Shown here piece after piece: positions 48,322-60,286 of a stretch of 64,000 bases of DNA. Location: assembly GCA_032433595.1 (NCBI GenBank), contig JASWJB010000159.1, positions 31,002 to 95,001 of the forward strand, in the 5' to 3' direction. The notes beneath the pieces are model-generated. The model had not been told where the DNA came from and ran no database searches. It was given only the letters and a program-made list of their open reading frames with translations. Both the position numbers and the translations under genes were made by a program. The first letter of the stretch is position 1. Each line of letters starts with the position of its first letter. The stretch comes from Conoideocrella luteorostrata. Its lineage: Eukaryota > Ascomycota > Sordariomycetes > Hypocreales > Clavicipitaceae.

Positions 48322-49995
48322 CTAGGGTAGCTTCAGGGTATCTCTTACAGCTGCCAGCACCTCCAACAGCTCTCTGTCATGATGTCTCCTCCCTACAAAC
48401 TGCAAATTGATGGGTGCGTCTTCAAAGTCCCCTTCCTCCCACAGCCGCCTCACTTCCGCACACTGCTCGCTCAGCGGCTCCTTCTCAGCATAATGCTCTT
48501 CCCCTTGGGCCAAGGCCTTTATTGGCGTGGGAACCACAACGCCAGGACAATCGAGGTAATTCCATATGCCCGTGTAATCCCAGTACCAAGCTGTATCATG
48601 AGAGCAAGCTGGTCCCACGAACGCCGGACAGAGTACCACATCGACATCCTGTTTGTGCCAATCTAGAGAGAATTCGGTACGCATTTCATCCCGAAGTAGA
48701 CGCTGCTGGAAAACCTCCGTTGTTGATAATTCTTTAGCAGGAGCGTCTCCCTCAATCCATTCCGTGAGCGGCTGCTTGGGTTCCCCGGAAATAGCGAGGT
48801 GGGCATCAATGAATGCTGCAGTGGCTGGCCAGTATGCTTCGCGGAGATTCTTGACAATCCTGGCAGCTTTGTATGGCTTGAAGGGCTTGACTTGAAACCC
48901 TCTGCCTTCAAGCTGCGATTTTGCCCATTCGAGGGCTCTCGTGACGGGAGGTTGCGGCATAATAACACCATCATGCATCATCAACCCAATTTTGAAGCTC
49001 TGTGGCGATGGCACACTGGCGGATGAGTTGAGTCCCGTCCATGGAAGGGGTATGATCTGTGGATCTTCTATCCAGGGCTTCGCTGCCAGGATGACACGCA
49101 TGAAGAGATCCACGTCCCTCAAAGTTAGGCACATTGGCCCCGTAGAGCATATCACGTTCAACTCGGCCGGCACACCACCCCCCAGGAATCCTTTCATTGG
49201 AAGCGTACGGGCCGTCGTTTTGAAGCCGTAGATTCCACAGAACGCGGAGGGCCCTCTGATACTGCCGCCAATGTCGGTGCCTACACCCACTACTGAGCCG
49301 CGAAGTGCGATCAGAGCCGCCTCACCGCCTGTAGATCCTCCGGCGGATAGGTTGATATTATATGGATTCAGGGTTCGTCCGTAGTAGGACGTGCTCTCGA
49401 GATGCATGATGGACTGGGGCTGATTTGTCTTGCAGTAAAAGATGGCGCCCGCTTTCCTCAAAATGGCCACCATTTGACTGTCACTTTCATCCTTTGCGCG
49501 CGTGTCCAGATATCCCCTGTTACTCCAATGCCCTGCAATGGGAATATGTGCCTTGATACTAACAGGCACGCCGTGAAATGGACCTACTGTTCTCCCCGTC
49601 GACTCCAGATGGCGATCGAGCTCCCTTGCATGACAGACGGCCTCGTCCATGAACCATTCCGTTAGACAGCAAGTCAGTTGGTGCGCAATGATGGCGCGCT
49701 TCGCAAAGGCCGTTACCACTTCAACCGATGTGAATTTTCGCGAGGCTATAGCGGCTGCCAGAGCCGTGGCGTCGTAGTTTTCTGTAATGTCGAGCTCAGC
49801 ATCGGACAGTAGGCCGCATTGGCGGGGAATCCCGGTGACGTTCTTGGGCGGATTTCGAATCGTCTCCTCGGGGAGGAGGAGACTTTGGGGGACGGAAGCA
49901 GCAAATTCTTGAAGAATGGACCTCCGAACCTCCTCGTAAGCAGGTGTCCCTGCTGGAAGAGGCACTGGCTCTATGACTGGTATGATGGAAGGCAT
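48322..49995 (-). CDS. acetamidase-type amidase (amidase signature family)
   Basis: This is a single exon of 557 codons. The enzyme family hydrolyses amides to acid and ammonia with a Ser-cisSer-Lys triad. The triad is intact: Lys148 (HGVPVSIKAH), Ser221 (AGGSTGGE) and Ser245 (VGTDIGGSIRGPS), with the usual 24-residue spacing between the serines. The N-terminal helix region and the C-terminal FVGRRHHDRELLEVL fit the fungal AmdS-like subgroup. The substrate (acetamide, formamide or another small amide) cannot be read from the sequence. The gene is intronless, unlike A. nidulans amdS, which has introns. It stands next to no other nitrogen gene. Confidence 0.93.
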   Translation of the reverse strand: MPSIIPVIEPVPLPAGTPAYEEVRRSILQEFAASVPQSLLLPEETIRNPPKNVTGIPRQCGLLSDAELDITENYDATALAAAIASRKFTSVEVVTAFAKRAIIAHQLTCCLTEWFMDEAVCHARELDRHLESTGRTVGPFHGVPVSIKAHIPIAGHWSNRGYLDTRAKDESDSQMVAILRKAGAIFYCKTNQPQSIMHLESTSYYGRTLNPYNINLSAGGSTGGEAALIALRGSVVGVGTDIGGSIRGPSAFCGIYGFKTTARTLPMKGFLGGGVPAELNVICSTGPMCLTLRDVDLFMRVILAAKPWIEDPQIIPLPWTGLNSSASVPSPQSFKIGLMMHDGVIMPQPPVTRALEWAKSQLEGRGFQVKPFKPYKAARIVKNLREAYWPATAAFIDAHLAISGEPKQPLTEWIEGDAPAKELSTTEVFQQRLLRDEMRTEFSLDWHKQDVDVVLCPAFVGPACSHDTAWYWDYTGIWNYLDCPGVVVPTPIKALAQGEEHYAEKEPLSEQCAEVRRLWEEGDFEDAPINLQFVGRRHHDRELLEVLAAVRDTLKLP

Positions 49996-52900
49996 GGTCC
50001 CATGCTCCCTGTTGTCCTGTTGTGATGCAGAGTATACTGGAGAGCTTTGAGGTGTGTATTTGGCACAAGACAGCGAAGGTGGAAAGGGTGCAGCGCGAAG
50101 AAATAGAAACCAAAGAGATCCACAGAACGCGGCGACACTGGTGTTGGATTCCTCCCTTTTAATCGATAACGTAGCATGTACATACGACCAAAGGCGTACA
50201 AAAGAGCGTTGCTGCCTTGAAACGTGGAGACCACAATCATGCGTGCATCATTTAACACCAATGGAGAAGCCTGCATCCGACCCCAAAGGCGGAGCGAAAT
50301 CTAAGACAATAAACGCAAACACCTTATATAGTGAGTGTCGCGGAGGAAAATGGACGCATAAGAGTAGATATTAAGTGGACGGGCCAGCTTGTGGAGATGC
50401 GATCTTGCCGTAGAAGTGCCCAATGCCGCGGCACATATGATATCGCTCGCTAATCGGCAGTTGCATGCCGGCTTCCCGAGACGGACCGCGGTTACCGAAT
50501 CATATCTTTCGTCTTTATCTTCATCTCCATCTCGTCATTTAGGCAAAACTCACATGGATGCAAGTCAACATGATCAGACGGGCTGTTGAGAGGACAAGAC
50601 AGCGGAACAATGCTGCGGGGTAACACGAGCAACAATGGCGACATGGTACGACCTGGATCCATTATTTCCTGTATCGGGCGCTGGCTCGGCTCGATTGGGT
50701 TTGGGTCTGGATTCTGTGGCTGAGACAAGACACAGGTCCGCCTGCAGTCCGCCTGCAGTCCGTCCAACTGTCCGTCGACGGGATTAAGCGGGAGGGTCCG
50801 AAGGAGTCGTCGAAATTTAACCTTTGCGGACGCTTGACGACATCGGGTCAAGCACTTTAGATGCGGTATATGAAATAGTAATAGTGAATATCTGTTAATA
50901 AAAACAATAAGTTTATCGCTCAACAAGAGCCAGTGAAGTTTTTTAATGTCTGTCTTGCATGCGCCGTCAGCAATTCGCTTGGTGTTGTTCATTGCAAACG
51001 ATAGCCAGGGTATTATCTTCCGAGTAGTTTCACGGTTATACTCTATTAGGCGGCAGCAAATCTAAAGGAGACAAATACGTGTTTTTTTGAATCTGGGAAG
51101 GCGAATAGAAAGGTCGCATTTGTATCATACTCACAGAATTCGTGCAGACCATGTCGAACCCTGAAGATGGAGACAAAGAATTCTGCCACGACATGATGGC
51201 TACTGCCCCAACCGTGCGCGATCAACCGCCATGGCCAACTTTCAAGTCTGCATAGTCCGAGCGACTACCCTAAATCAGCTTCTGCTCGTACATGTCTCTA
51301 TGTAACCAGAAAGCACGATATGTTTCAGTATTGTCTGAACCAGAAAGAGCAGAGTTCATACAACAATGCAATAGCAGCATCATGAAAAATCATAAGTCTG
51401 CCTCCTATTTTGTAGCCAGTCAATATTTCTACATAGTTTTGGAGAGATGGGGCTCGTGCAGCGCTTATAATCTTTCTAAAATTCAATTGGGATCTTGATG
51501 ACGAACCACCGTGTCTACCGACGATACCGACGATAGTAAACCTGATTCTGGCCCTTTGAACTGGGCTAAATTTGATCCAAAGTGATTATTGACTACAAAA
51601 ATAATGAAATAACAAATATTCAGCTGCTTGGGTAAAGAAATTTTGGCCCCAGGACGTATGCCTCTGACCTACAGGCTACGGTAAACCGTTTGCAGGCTTG
51701 TACGCAGCTTGCTCGAGTAGCATCTAAGTTTCATCTCAAATCTGAGACGCATCAATATAGGTTAATTTCAAACTGGCTAGAGATCGCTGCCGTGGTTGGT
51801 CTGACATTGTGACTGCGTCCTATGATTTCATAACCACCAATTTTGAATTGCATCGTTTGATATTTGACGATCATATTACGTGACCCCCTATTTTCTCTAC
51901 AAGGTCGGCGGGGAATAGGGGAATGATGTTCAGGAACTTGGGATGAGAAATTCAGTGAGGAGTTCAATGCAACAATAGGGCGTGCGCTGCATAGGCGTGA
52001 AGATTCTCACAGAAACATCCAAATCTGCTTCCAATATTAGCCAGACAGGAAGACGCCTAATTTGCCGACGGACATTCCTTGTTATGTGTAGAGATTTCTA
52101 CCGAACATGTTTCTAGTAGAGCTGACTTCTCGGAGCTTTTACCTTTTCTGCATGATATCAACGATAGACGGGGAAGCGGTGGTCATCTACAAAACTAGCC
52201 GTCTTACTTCACGCCAGAGTGCTGTTAAAACCGTTGTTGGGTTCGACGGCCCCGCAGAGTCTGGTGAGCTGGCATATCAAATCAGATCCAAGAACCGCAG
52301 CACGGTGGCCAAAGAGACATGTTCGGATATAGGACATTCTGGAGCTGGAGCATGGCAAATTGAAAATACTGCAAATGAGGTAGATACGGGATCGATCCGC
52401 TAGTAACCAATGACCCGACGGAATAAAATCTTGGTGATGCTAGTCAGGCCGTGATAGTTGCGGGTATTGGGACCCGCATAGCATCTAATCAAAAATACAA
52501 TTAAAAGAAAGAGTTTGATGTTGGGACGTTGTCAATGCCGAGACATGTCCAGTTTCAATGCACTGACTATGACGGAGGATGATAGAGATTTACAACGGCA
52601 GGCGCTGATCGGCTCGTGGCAGTGCGGAGCAAGTCCCCGTCCATCTGCTATATCGGCGATACCGTAGATTGTACTCCGTACAACACAATGTCATCATCAT
52701 GCAGTGGCACGCCTCCGCCACGGGACTCAGTTGGGTTGGTGGCGGACGACGTGACATCTACTTTTGGAACACTGCGGTTCGCCAGGCGTGAAACGAGCAA
52801 AATGCATCATCTGGCCCGTGCAATCCGTGATGGAGACGCAAGACGGATGAGAAGTTGAACGGTGTGTGGGAACGCTAGGGTATCTGAATTGAGCGATCCT

Positions 52901-55900
52901 GAATCAGGAGCAAGATGGAGCCTGAAGCAACATGGAAGAGAGAGGACGAACTGCCAGAGGAACGTTTGTGTTGTTACATTTGACAGATCCCCCCAACCGG
53001 TTCGAGCCATGCGCTAGCTCTGTGATGAAGCAAGGTAACCATGCTGAACGCAATTGGGAGCGGAGGCCAGACTCCATGAAATGGGGCAGAATGGGGGTCG
53101 CAAATGGCCCCCTGGCATCGTTGAGCCCTGGCGCCGTGAGATAGATGGAATCTTCCGTTGTCAAATCGGCTTTGGATTAGCCTGGAGTTACTAAGAATTT
53201 CCCCCTCCCAATCTGTGCCTTTTCCTTGAATGGACATGATCCCGTGGGAAGTGTGTCGGTGGCGTCATTTGGGGTCAGCGGCTGTATGTATGTAGAATTT
53301 TCTGCTTCTTGTTTGCGTTGCGACGTCGAGCAAAACCAGGCCGGTCCTTGTCAGGATGACCTCGTGGCAAGAAGAAAAGAAGGCGGCTAGGAGCTCTCAA
53401 AGTCAAGAGCACAGACCATAGAAGAAGAAAGCAATGCAGCCACATTCACCGATTGGCGCACAACCCCGGTCGACCGACCGTTGAGCTTGGAGTATTGTAC
53501 AGAGTACGGAGTACTTGTTGTGATACCTAAAATACGCAGGTGCAATACGGAGTACTCGGTACTGTATTCCATTACACTGCGTACGTGCTTAAACCTAAAG
53601 ACACAGAGCGAAGTAGGTTGATTGGGTACTTCCTCGGCCCGCACTCTTGCATGTGGCAGGCAGGTATCTCAAGTGTCGTTGTCGATTGAATTGCATCCAT
53701 TGTCCTGCGTGCGCAATCGTCGATAATATCGACCTGCAGCAGATAGTGGTCCATGGTGCATGAAGAACTGTCCATGTGCGCATCCCCTGCTACCATTGAC
53801 GGTTTGTGTTCCAGTTTAGCGCGCCTCTTGTCTGACCTGTCCGACCTGTTGTGAGTGTTTGGGTATCGCCATGATGTCGAGCGAGGAAGAACTCCTCCGG
53901 ACGCTCCTCGGCACTTGCGTACGGCGTATGTAGTTGCCCGCTCATGTCGACTGCTCGCTTCTACGTCAGATTGCAACGGCAGTCGCTCTGTCTTCCAAAC
54001 CTTCCCATCTGGCTCTTGCGTCCTTCTTTCCTTCCTTCCCTCCCGTCGGCCAAGGCAATGCCCAAAAAACCCTGGCCGCCTGTTGCGGTCTAGCGGCTAG
54101 AAACGGTCGCTTCGAGGCAGCCTCCGTCTCCGCCTCCGCCTCCGCCCTCTGCGTGAGTTTGGCTGCGTCCGCGCCTGCGTCCGGCTGCGTTGCCACTGTG
54201 CCTTGCCCCTTGCCTGTCAACTGCCAGTGTTTCTGTGTCTACAGACTACCCCGTACTTAGTACTAGTTAACTAGTGTGCACTCCATCACTAGCTGCCATG
54301 CAATACTGTGCGTGCGGCTGGGCTGGCGCTCGGGCCATTGTCCTGCAACGCCTCCTGCAACGACCTCGCAAGCCTCTTTTCTACTCGACGCCTCTGCCTC
54401 CACGCCGTTTGACGCCGCCCGTACTTCAGTCATTGTATTGTGCGCATTAGTTGACAGCCTAGGTAATTGGATGCGTTCTATTTCTGCACTTTGCATCGTC
54501 TAGCCATCGAGCTGCATCCACACCGCGTCCCCGGTCCACCATGCCGGGCGGGCGCTGCAGTGGCGCTGCAGAGCATTCATGCAACTAAGAGCTTGCCAGT
54601 CTACGGAGTACAACTAGCTGTTCCGTTCCATTCAAGCAACACCTCTAATCTCTGCCTCTTCTCTCATCAAACAACCCGTCACAGGCAACGTGGCCAGGCG
54701 GTCGGACAATTTACTCGAGTCAGACCGGGAACGATTGCCCATCCCACCTGGAATGGAGACACAAATCGGAGCCCAGGTGGGCTGAAGTGGCCCTTTTGTG
54801 CCCTGTCGCGCTCTCTTTTCTTCTTCTTCTCCGACCTATCGTATCTTATCCCCCCCCTCCCACCCTCTAGCTCCCTACAATTCTTAACTGCCCTGTTCGG
54901 CTGTCATACCAGAGCGGAGTATAGTTGTAGTTCTTTTGCTGCTACCAGTACGACTAGCACCGCCAGCACCACCAGCACCACTACTACCACTTCTGTCTAC
55001 TACTAGCACACCCAACTGCCGTGGACCTCGTCAGTTAATCAATCAAATATGGCACGTCTGAAGAGTTCAGATGACATACTCTCCCACCTGGCGCTCCCGA
55101 ACAAAGGTTAACCGCAACAGGCCTCCATGCCAAGACAACTAACTCCTGCTGCCACGCTTCAACCACATGCTCTGCAGAGGCCCTTTTGACGTTTTTCTGA
55201 CGTTTTCCTGACTAGCCCATCATGGCTAATTCCTTCACTTCTTTCCTTCATGCTTCCTGTGGCGCTGGCTGCTGGCCGCTTTCCACGGATAGAGGGGCTG
55301 GCAAGGCAAGCCCTGCCCTGTCCAGTCCAGTCCAGTCCCGTCTAGTCAACAGCCGAGAGCACAATGGAGTACGAAAAGTCATCTTGAACAAACTAGCGGC
55401 CTGGCAGGGAAGCCTGGTATTGATTGTCCATCTCATGCACCTAATGGCGACGAATCCGTCGTCGTCGGCGAGGCGATTGGCGGTCCCAGCTCTGTCCTTG
55501 CCAATCGCACGTCCTGGCCAGCAGCAACCCCGGTCAATATAGAACATCCTATATAGCCTTTACCTCACCGTTGATCTTTGGATTTAATAACAAGGAGCAA
55601 TTGCACTACGTATTTGTATAGTATGTACGCTTGTTGACCTGAAATACTCCCACACCAGACATGGAGAAGCAGTGCAATATACAATACTAGCTTGGATGGA
55701 GCTCTAAGACTAACTAGAGACTTGACAGCCTAGTGTGTACGTACACACTCACCTATTACCTAGAATGCTTGCACATCCATGCCATCTTCGTCCAAACGGC
55801 CTACAATACACCCTTCATTAAGTGCCCAATCTGCCAACCCATGCTCAACTATGACGGAAAACGCATACTGGCATGCACACACGTGCACGTTTCGACCTGG

Positions 55901-57911
55901 CCCTGTGCGGGCTGATGGCCATGCTTAGGTGCCTTTCAGCGTATATTCTCCAATAGCATCGAGTAACGGATGTCTCTGATCCACATACCTGGTTTCCCAC
56001 CGGTGGTCTGAGATGCGTCTCTATTAGGTCTAATCCCTTTCACACTTCACCACCATCTACTCCAGTCTAGACTTGCTGTCGTGGGGGCGACTACTCAGAA
56101 ACGCAAGTGCTGCCTTTTAGGCAGTCCTTTCTTTTAATTCTGTTTTCTCTACACTTCTGGAACATCAAACTCCACTCAGGCTTGGTATTCCAACAGAGAT
56201 CTGCAAGCAAAAAAGAAGGCAATTTGAAGTTGCTCCGTCGGTCCGCGGTTATGAATCATTGCGACCATATTGACTCTCCATATTGACTCGCTCGCTGCAA
56301 CTCGTCATCTTGGAACTATGAGAATGTTCGAAATTAAACCCAATCGTCAAGACTCTGGCCCATCTGCGAACCAAGAAATCTCGTCTGGACAAGCCATCGG
56401 GCCCGGCTGTTACGACCGAAGAAGCGGCTCCCCCCATTGTCTGTGGTTCAATGTTATTAAGGTAATGCTAGGCAGTATGGGCCCTGTTCCCGTCCTGGGT
56501 CAACTTTGACCATCCCGGAACCCTGAACTTGGATACAGGGCTGGACACCCCGGCTGGTTCAACTGGTTCAGTTATTAGCCTAGCTGCGTCGATGTTACCA
56601 CGATCCTTAGCTTGTTATTCTGCAATGTTGTCATTGCATTTTGCACGGAAGCCACCGGCAGACTTCCATGGGCTAGCATGTCCCTCTTGCTAGCAGAGTG
56701 GATTTACACCACACAGGACCCTAACAGCCCCTCTTATAGGTATATTGAAGGAACTGCAAATCCTGATACAAACCTGTTGCCCCTGCAAATCTGCTGTAGC
56801 ATCCTTGTGGACAGAGACCGAACCGCCGAAGCGACCTGGATTTAAAGTCGAATGGGTCAGGATCCGAACTCCACACTTCTCCAACTCAGTCCCGTTTCGC
56901 AGGTCCTCTACGGAGTACGTGTATGACTATGTCAAATCAGGAATGTTTCCGTGGGTTCCCACAACTGCTCATCGCGAGTACCGCTAGCCTGCCGTATGTC
57001 TTTGCTTCTTTGCTCTTTAGCTTCTGAGCTTCCCCATACACCTCTATTTGTATGGGAGAAGAGGAGACGAGAGGAGAGGGGTGTGCTGAGGAGGTGTATA
57101 ATAGACCACCCCGAGAGTGGGTGGACGCATGTGTGTGCCTGTGTGTGTGGAAGCAATCATCCGTCCCGCCGGAATCTAAGGACCTTCTCGTGTTCAATGC
57201 CTTCATCTACAATAATACCCGGCCCCCTTGATGGCAGACTCTTCTATCTTCAAGGATATAACCCAGGACACCTCCTCTGGTAGGTCAACCTGCAGGTCTT
57301 GTCGCTTTAACCAAAATCACTATTTTTCTTTGCAAATTACTTCGCTCGTCATAAGAACCACCTTTCTGCGGAACCGAGGCCACTTGAACCAGACTGCTGC
57401 CCCCAGTGCCGTCGTTTTCCACTGGCAGTTTACGGCATCTGGGGCCGTGTTTGTACCGTGGTCTACCACCCCTGGACTGTTGCCTGCTTGATCTCTACAT
57501 ACGTGTTGTTGAGGGTCTTGGAACTCCTCCACACTGTTCGCGCTTGCCACCGCCACCCGTTCCAGACTCTCATCTCTTCTCCCACTCTGGTTCTCGGAGA
57601 TCTTCTTTGCAGCTTGCCTCAAGGACCTCAACTGTCCCTCCTTTGGGACCAAGGGGCTTAGAAGCAGGATTTAGCTGGTCACGGAACGGACCAACCGACA
57701 AGGGCAGCAGCTCTCGCACATCTTCTCTTAGGCCGCTACTCGTCGCATAATCAAAGTGGTCCTGACTAATCAGACGAACCAGTCATTGGTCCACGTTATG
57801 TTGCCGTAAGAGCAAGACGTGTGTATCTATCTGTGAGTATTATGCGTGCTTGATCTGCGCCACTACTCTGCGTAATTAACCATCAAAGCCATGCCACGAA
57901 TTTGAGCTATC
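49996..57911. other. 7.9-kb gene-poor region upstream of the velvet gene
   Basis: I found no gene with protein features on either strand. 50.9-52.1 kb is AT-rich. 53.8-55.0 kb is strongly pyrimidine-rich on the plus strand (TCTTC and CCACC runs, then a CCAGCA repeat at 54950-54992), like a long leader or a non-coding transcript. Motifs TACGGAGTAC or variants lie at 52673-52682, 53511-53524, 53545-53560, 54602-54610 and 56908-56916. Open frames such as 52107-52403 and 55222-55542 are unrecognised and low in codon bias. Part of this may be regulatory sequence for the velvet gene. Confidence 0.4.
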
Positions 57912-58151
57912 ATGCTTCGGGAGCTGACGACGAATCAAGAAGGAAGAAAATTCGGCATCGCAAAGGATTCCGCTCCACGGCACATTGCATCTGGTTGTCG
58001 GCATCTCGCTGTATTGCATGACGCGTACGACTGCGAGCTTGTGCTGTGCCAGACGAAGTATCCTGGGCTTGCTTTCGACCTTGAAGTCGGATCTAAGTTA
58101 CTAGCAGCCACTTCGGAAGCTCATTTGCGCGGGCTTACTGTAGAACGATAA
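57912..58151 (+). other. 79-codon upstream ORF before the velvet gene
   Basis: The frame runs ATG to TAA and ends 20 nt before the ATG of the velvet coding region. It is in a different frame and has no domain I know (starts MLRELTTNQEGRKFG). It could be a translated regulatory uORF, or partly an N-terminal exon joined by an intron I could not place. Confidence 0.4.
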
Positions 58152-58171
58152 TATCGGCCACCTTTGTGAAG

Positions 58172-59301
58172 ATGACCAGCGATGTTTCGAATTGCCTGGA
58201 TATGCCCTTTATGCAAGCGTCTGGCCATCATCATCATTCAGCACCGACGGTACAATATCTAAGTAGCGGCGAGCTACCGCTTATCACCGAGGACATTCCA
58301 CTGCCCCAGCCAAAGTATTACGGCGACTCACAGCGACAACTTATGCTAAGACAGGCTCCAATGCATGCGCGGGTAGCTGTGGGCAAGGAAAAAGGTTAGA
58401 AAACATGGCCTTGGTTGGGAAGAACAGGAGCAGTACACTAACCAAGGAACGCCAGACCGAAAGCCAATCGACCCTCCACCGATCGTACAGTTGATAGACA
58501 AGCGAAGTGATGGTAAAAGCGGTCTCTACGATAGTAAGCTCCCTCCTCCTGGGGCTCTGGAAGCTTTCTCCCTCTTTAGTCATTCTAGCCGTCCAACCAT
58601 ACTTACCATCAGAGATAGGTCCGTATTTGTTCATGACTTCATCTCTTGTACCAGAGAACTATGATGAGCAGGCTAAGGGGCCTGAACTGCCTTCGAACTA
58701 TCTTGTTGGCTCTCTGGCATCATCCATCCATCGGCTGAGAGACACAGACAACCTGGAAGGAGGATTCTTCGTCTTTGGCGACTTGTCTGTTAAGCAAGAA
58801 GGCCGATACCGACTTCGTTTCACTCTGTACGAGCGAGACCAGACTCATTCGACGCCTAGCTTCTATTTTATCGGAGAGCTCGTCACCAACGTCTTTACTG
58901 TGTTTCCCGCCAAATTATTCCCAGGCATGACCGATTCAACCGCTCTCACTCGAACATTCAGCGACCAAGGAGTAAAAGTCAGACTCCGGAAGGATTCGAG
59001 TACTATGGCGGCGCGGAAGCGTAGCAGACAAGCAACCGAATCGACATCGAGTAGCTCGCTACTTGATCGCCAGCCCAAGCGCGCGTCGTACGACCGAGAA
59101 ATGCCGCCTCTGAGTAACTACAGTCTTTCTGACCTTGGGCACATGGATTCGATTACGGGAAGTTCGAGTTTGGTTACGACGGCATCACATAATCCCAATT
59201 TATTTGCCGCGACCGGCCCATTGTCGACGTCGAGAAGCACAGGCTTGGATTTACACATTCCCACGAGCGGATATTATTTCGGCGGCCCCCAGTACTACTA
59301 A
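58172..59301 (+). CDS. velvet-domain developmental regulator (VosA/VelC type)
   Basis: Proposed exons are 58172-58394, 58456-58512 and 58589-59301 (330 aa). Velvet proteins are DNA-binding, dimerising regulators of sporulation and secondary metabolism. Intron 1 (GTTAGA donor, CTAAC branch, CCAG acceptor) restores ARVAVGKEKDRKPIDPPPIV, the conserved velvet start. Intron 2 is uncertain: a frame change is required between PPPIVQLIDKRSD and PYLFMTSSLV. The 76-nt choice (58513-58588) gives family-like spacing; a GTAAGC donor at 58534 is the alternative. The rest of the domain is clear: NYLVGSLASSIHRLRDTDNL, EGGFFVFGDLSVKQEGRYRL, FPAKLFPGM, and FSDQGVKVRLRK. A Ser-rich tail with KKR-type basic runs ends GGPQYY. 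Assignment to VosA rather than VelC is not certain. The N-terminus may be longer. Confidence 0.82.
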
Positions 59302-59580
59302 CAAAAACATTGCCCGTGCGTCTGGTCTACTCCATCTCAGAAAGATCTCTCTACTCGCTCTATCGCGCAAGACACAACAAGCAACCAACCAACCAACCAA
59401 CCAACGAAACGAATACAAAACACAAAACAATAATGGATGGCTTGGCGAAATGTGATCTTTATTCAAGCAATTAACATTTATAAATCGTGTTTCAATGCTG
59501 GTAATACGACAACGTGAAAAAAACCGTTCACTCGAGAATCGGATAAAAAGCTTGACGAGGATGTTGCTTCCACATGGCTT
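59302..59580. other. convergent 3' region with AACC repeat
   Basis: A short (AACC)n repeat lies at 59381-59405 between the convergent velvet and acetyltransferase genes. Confidence 0.6.
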
Positions 59581-60286
59581 TTACAATGATTTCACAGGTT
59601 CACGCACCATCAGAGCGGACGAGGTATCGGGCCGCCCACCCCATTTGCTTAGATCGACAACCAATCTGCCGACTTCTTGCCAGCCGTGCCTCTCGTACAG
59701 AATGCGCCCCTCGTCCGACGACTCCAAATAACATGGCAAGCCGAGACGATCTGCTTCAGAAGTGCCCCATTTAAGCAACATGGAGCCGGCTCCACGTCGT
59801 TGATGTTTGGGGTCTGTGTGCAAAAGCTTCAAGTCTAAATCACGAGCAATCAGTTTGCAGGGTCTCAGTCTGCGCTCCGAATCCAGGCCACTTACAAACA
59901 TGAGGCTTTCTGGCCATTCGCTGGATCCATTCTCTTCTCATCCCGCCAAAAAAAAGCTCACAGGCTTCTGGATTTGTTCCCGGCCCCCACGGACGAGTAG
60001 GCGGGAGAGTTTCTCTCGGCTTCTCCCACATATACCACATGGAAAAGGCAATCATGCCATCCTGGCCTTCAGCTTCGAGATCAGTGTCTACCACCTTGGC
60101 CCATCGGCAGGCAGGATCTTCCCCAAGCTGCTGAATCAGCATCTGAACACGGGACTCATCCCCCTCGGGGGGCGTTGGTCCTGGAAACAATGCGGCACTA
60201 CTTGGATTCGGGCCATATGCCACCATCTCAATAGCGACAGCACGACGAGCATCTCCCGCAGTTGCGGGTGTCACTTTGAGTGGCAT
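59581..60286 (-). CDS. GNAT-family N-acetyltransferase (214 aa)
   Basis: Minus-strand exons are 60286-59896 and 59834-59581. The 61-nt intron has donor GTAAGT and acceptor TTAG and joins ARKPHV to YLKLLHTDPK. The second exon holds the acetyl-CoA motif A (HTDPKHQRRGAGSMLL; the Q/R-x-x-G-x-G pattern is about residues 142-147) and motif B (GLPCYLESSDEGRILYERHG). The N-terminal half (starting MPLKVTPATAGDARRAVAI) is the usual receptor-binding side. Fungal relatives acetylate unknown small molecules or amines; the substrate is not predictable. The gene converges on the velvet gene; no link to it is implied. Confidence 0.9.

Noticed and set aside
42189..49995. A biosynthetic or transport gene cluster (membrane protein, permease, amidase)
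   Set aside because: There is no backbone enzyme, no shared regulator and the genes point in different directions; PHO89 is a housekeeping transporter.
50492..50992. 166-codon minus-strand frame
   Set aside because: No start context, domain or codon bias; the region is otherwise non-coding.
54467..55006. 179-codon frame in pyrimidine-rich DNA
   Set aside because: Ser/Thr/Phe runs follow from the CT-rich composition; it has no domain.
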